Positions 55,937 to 58,409 of a stretch of DNA of 58,409 nucleotides are shown in pieces. The position numbers were made by a program, and so were the translations under genes. How positions within the stretch are numbered: the first letter of the stretch is position 1; each line of letters starts with the position of its first letter. The stretch covers positions 24,780 through 83,188 of the forward strand of contig MIAA01000043.1 of NCBI GenBank assembly GCA_001830425.1, given 5' to 3'. The notes beneath the pieces are model-generated. The model made no database searches. It saw nothing but the letters and a program-made list of their open reading frames with translations, and had not been told where the DNA came from. Source of the DNA: Rhodospirillales bacterium RIFCSPLOWO2_02_FULL_58_16 (lineage in GTDB: Bacteria > Pseudomonadota > Alphaproteobacteria > Rhodospirillales > 2-02-FULL-58-16).

Positions 55937-56970
55937 AGTCAGGCGCCTTGACCGCCTTGACCGCCGTCACCGTCATCGCGGTAATCGCGGCGGCGTTGTC
56001 AACCGGCGCCAGGGACAGCCGTCAGGCTGTCGAGGGAACCGGGCAGAAGGCGTTTCCCCGGCTTTTGAATACTATTAATGACGTCAACACAATCGCCATC
56101 AAGCATCCGAACGGCGCGATGACCATCGAACGTTATCCGGATCGATGGGGGGTCGTCGAAAAGGGCGGCTTTCCGGTGCAGGGCGTTGCGGTTCGCAAAT
56201 TCCTTCTTGATCTGGCGCGCCTCGAACAGGCGGAGGCGAAGACCGGCAACAAGGAACGTCATGCTCAGTTAAATTTGCTGGACCCGGCTAATGAGAACGC
56301 AAATTCCACGGGCATCACCATCAAGGACAAGGGCGGCAAGGTAATGGCGGCGCTGATTGTCGGAAATAACGCCGGCGCCCTTAAAGGGTTGAGCGGCACA
56401 TATATCCGCAAGCCCGATGATGATCAGACGTGGCTGGCCGGCAGTGAACTGAATGTGAGCGTAAGGGCGAGGGACTGGGTGGAAAAGGCGATCATCGATA
56501 TTCCGCCGAAGAACATTGCCAAAGTCGTCATCCGCCACCCGGACGCCTCGATTCTGACGGTATCAAAATCCTCCCCCGAAGACGCGCATTACGCCGTCGA
56601 AAATCTGCCGCCCGACGCCAAGCTGAAAAGCGAGTATGCGGCCGACGCCATGGCGGCAGCTCTCGACAAGCTGGAACTGGATGACGTTAACAAGGCGGAT
56701 GCGATGACCTTCGCCGAGGAATTTACGGTCAAAGCCGAACTGACCACCTTTGACGGCCTGACGGTGGCGATCGATCTTCTTGAACTCGGCGGCAAGCACT
56801 GGATCAAGCCGGCGGTCAAATCGGCGGACGGGAAACCGGAGTCGGCAAAGCGGGCGGACGACCTGAACGCCAGGATCGGTCCCTGGGCCTATCAGGTTGC
56901 GGCCTTTAAGGTCAGCGACCTGAAAAAACGCATGTCCGACCTGTTAAAAACGAAAAAAAGCGGCGACTGA
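55933..56970 (+). CDS. DUF4340 membrane-anchored protein
   Basis: 345 residues from ATG 55933. An N-terminal membrane helix (about 4-22), then a repeated periplasmic DUF4340 fold: IAIKHPNGAMTIERYPDRWGVV and VVIRHPDASILTVSKSS are the two repeat starts. DUF4340 proteins usually accompany this class of ABC system, as here. Last gene of the operon, ending convergent with the cckA remnant. Confidence 0.85.
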   Translation: MKSGALTALTAVTVIAVIAAALSTGARDSRQAVEGTGQKAFPRLLNTINDVNTIAIKHPNGAMTIERYPDRWGVVEKGGFPVQGVAVRKFLLDLARLEQAEAKTGNKERHAQLNLLDPANENANSTGITIKDKGGKVMAALIVGNNAGALKGLSGTYIRKPDDDQTWLAGSELNVSVRARDWVEKAIIDIPPKNIAKVVIRHPDASILTVSKSSPEDAHYAVENLPPDAKLKSEYAADAMAAALDKLELDDVNKADAMTFAEEFTVKAELTTFDGLTVAIDLLELGGKHWIKPAVKSADGKPESAKRADDLNARIGPWAYQVAAFKVSDLKKRMSDLLKTKKSGD

Positions 56971-56971
56971 G

Positions 56972-57106
56972 CTACCCCTCCAGCACTTCCTTTACCTTGC
57001 CGGCCAGGTCTTTCAGGCTGAACGGCTTGGGCAGGAAGTGGATGCCGGGGTCGCGGGCTATTTCCTCGTTCAGGACGTCCTCGGCATAGCCGGACATCAG
57101 GATTAA
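56972..57106 (-). pseudogene. cckA-like C-terminal fragment (receiver domain end)
   Basis: The frame reads 44 codons that match the very end of alphaproteobacterial CckA: LMSGYAEDVLNEEIAR, then IHFLPKPFSLKDLAGKVKEV and a TAG stop. The conserved lysine of the receiver domain (FLPKPFS) is included. Just upstream, at about 57103-57110, the similarity stops and the RTX gene's C-terminus begins in a different frame, its stop codon overlapping the fragment. CckA is a hybrid kinase that controls CtrA and is often essential, so either the intact gene is elsewhere or this is a breakpoint or assembly join. Confidence 0.75.
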
Positions 57107-58409
57107 GCAATGGAAATGAAATCCGTGGTGACGAGTTGTTGGTTCTCGACCACGGAAACCAGGATCAACTCGTCAGCCGTGATATTGTCAACCGCAGCCC
57201 CGTTTTCGGCGTAGTAGTAAACCGCCGTACTGTTGCTGCCCTGGGCGGCGATCAGGGCGTCGACGCCGCTGGTTGGAGCGGAACCGACGGACATATAGGC
57301 ATTGATCTTGGCAATCAGAGCAGCGAAGCCGGATACCGTCAGATCGGCATCGGCAAGGGTGGTCCCGGCCGCATTGGTCAGGAACAAGGCCTCGTGAGTG
57401 GCGTTAAAATCAACCGTCGCATTGGTAGCCCATGAGAGAGATGTATTGGTTGCCCCCATATCGTTAACGGCGGCGGCCATGGTATCAAGCAAGCTGAACT
57501 TGTCGGCGCCGGAAACAAAGTCGGTAATCCTGTCATAGCCGGTAGCCGCTCCCGCCGCCGCCCCGTCGGTGATCGCCATGTATTGGAAAATATCTACCCC
57601 ACTGCCGCCTATCAGGATATCAGCGCCGCCACCGCCGTTGAGAGTGTCATTGCCGGCGCCGCCGTCAAGAGTGTCATTGCCGGAGTTGCCGCTGATGACT
57701 TCATTGATCGCGCTGCCGGTGATGGCATCGTTCCCCGTGCCGCCGGTGATGGTCTCGGTGTTGGAAACAGTCAACGTGTTGGTCCCGTCGGCAAGCGTCA
57801 GCGCGTCGGCGGTGCCCGCTCCAAGATTGATCGTTCCCGAGACCTGCGCCGCGCCCAGCGTAATGGCGTCGTTCCCCGTGCCGCCGGTGATGGTCTCGGT
57901 ATTGGAAACAGTCAACGTGTTGGTCCCGTTGGCCAGCACAAGACGGTCGGCGCCGCCTCCGAAGTCAAAGACCCCCGAGACCTGCGTCGCGCCCAGCGTA
58001 ATGGCGTCGTTCCCCGTGCCGCCGGTGATGGTCTCGGCGTTGGAAACAGTCAACGTGTTGGTCCCGTCGGCAAGCGTCAGCGCGTCGGCGGTGCCCGCTC
58101 CAAGATTGATCGTTCCCGAGACCTGCGCCGCGCCCAGCGTAATGGCGTCGTTCCCCGTGCCGCCGGTGATGGTCTCGGTATTGGAAACAGTCAACGTGTT
58201 GGTCCCGTTGGCCAGCACAAGACGGTCGGCGCCGCCTCCGAAGTCAAAGACCCCAGAGGCCTGCGCCGCGCCCAGCGTGATGGTGTCGTTCCCCGTGCCG
58301 CCGGTGATGGTCTCGGTATTGGAAACAGTCAACGTGTTGGTCCCGTTGAAAAGGGTTATGGAGTCAGTCCCCGTCCCCAGGTTGATCGTTCCCGAGGCCT
58401 GCGCCGCGC
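57103..58409 (-). CDS. RTX-type repetitive secreted protein, 5' end beyond window
   Basis: At least 434 residues, open to the window edge, so partial; no start in the window is convincing. From the N-terminal side: repeats of 46-47 residues alternating two kinds (one with SGVFDFGGGADRLVLANG, one with SGTINLGAGTADALTLADG), each ending NTLTVSNTETITGGTGNDAI-like; then RTX nonapeptides (GNSGNDTLDGGAGNDTLNGG) that should bind calcium; then a Gly-poor C-terminal domain (about 170 residues) fit for a type I secretion signal. Probably a secreted adhesin or surface protein. No type I secretion genes are in view. Confidence 0.8.
   Translation of the reverse strand, partial: AAQASGTINLGTGTDSITLFNGTNTLTVSNTETITGGTGNDTITLGAAQASGVFDFGGGADRLVLANGTNTLTVSNTETITGGTGNDAITLGAAQVSGTINLGAGTADALTLADGTNTLTVSNAETITGGTGNDAITLGATQVSGVFDFGGGADRLVLANGTNTLTVSNTETITGGTGNDAITLGAAQVSGTINLGAGTADALTLADGTNTLTVSNTETITGGTGNDAITGSAINEVISGNSGNDTLDGGAGNDTLNGGGGADILIGGSGVDIFQYMAITDGAAAGAATGYDRITDFVSGADKFSLLDTMAAAVNDMGATNTSLSWATNATVDFNATHEALFLTNAAGTTLADADLTVSGFAALIAKINAYMSVGSAPTSGVDALIAAQGSNSTAVYYYAENGAAVDNITADELILVSVVENQQLVTTDFISIA
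57745..58409 (-). repeat. Tandem repeat array, alternating 141/138-bp units
   Basis: The segment GGTGATGGTCTCGG recurs at about 57745, 57886, 58024, 58165 and 58303, spaced 141, 138, 141 and 138 bases. Two unit types alternate, so the true near-identical repeat is about 279 bases. The array runs past the window end. Confidence 0.9.

Noticed and set aside
57745-58409. CRISPR-like regular repeats
   Set aside because: Units of 138-141 bases are tandem, contain no distinct spacers and are in frame inside a protein gene.

Overview
The window looks like a chromosome segment of a GC-rich alphaproteobacterium, most likely Rhodospirillales-like. Three things point there: the gene order TIGR02300-family protein, aroA, cmk, rpsA, sppA, ihfB, lapA-like, pyrF, trpF; an atpHAGDC operon without the F0 genes; and IalB- and CckA-type sequences. 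This placement is inference from gene content and order; no phylogeny was run.

Layout. 1-2000: an MFS transporter (minus strand) and a dispersed repeat. 2001-6907: the F1 ATP synthase operon atpHAGDC (minus). 7113-8240: an HD-GYP response regulator. 8240-8480: a nested repeat region. 8581-9703: prfB, which needs a programmed +1 frameshift. 9690-17217 (minus): a FliL-like protein, an M16 peptidase, thrC, an M32 carboxypeptidase, heme O synthase, an unusual heme-copper-oxidase-like membrane protein and a DUF420/CtaM-like protein, followed by tRNA-Ala(GGC). 17428-25766: the conserved aroA-to-trpF housekeeping block, ending in an IalB-family gene. 25937-28972: a large autotransporter with a G10 tract at its 5' end. 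29058-30432: a lipoprotein hydrolase and a small DUF2934 protein among repeats. 30680-41727: glycogen metabolism (glgB-glgX-malQ on plus; glgP and glgA on minus) around an XRE regulator. 41780-48164 (minus): a visibly AT-richer surface-glycan cassette of two methyltransferases, a GDP-mannose-dehydratase-like enzyme, a GT2/methyltransferase fusion and a polytopic membrane protein. 48309-49577: glgC. 49831-51586: tRNA-Gln(CTG) followed directly by glnS. 52307-56970: a four-gene GldAFG/DUF4340-type ABC export operon. 56972-57106: the last 44 codons of a cckA-like gene, cut off where a repetitive RTX-type protein gene begins; that gene runs off the window end.

How the genes fit together. GlgC makes ADP-glucose, GlgA polymerises it and GlgB branches it; GlgP, GlgX and MalQ degrade and recycle it, so a full glycogen cycle is present, with the glycan cassette lying between glgA and glgC. 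tRNA-Gln beside glnS suggests direct glutaminylation. The CtaB, DUF420 and oxidase-like genes form a heme-related cluster.

The points most worth following are: (1) a G10 tract that puts the best-placed start codon of the autotransporter out of frame, as expected for phase variation; (2) an oxidase-like subunit that keeps its heme histidines but lacks the CuB His-His pair; (3) a dispersed repeat with a branched fold and a compensatory base change; (4) one repeat family apparently inserted inside another; (5) the broken cckA tail at the RTX gene junction.
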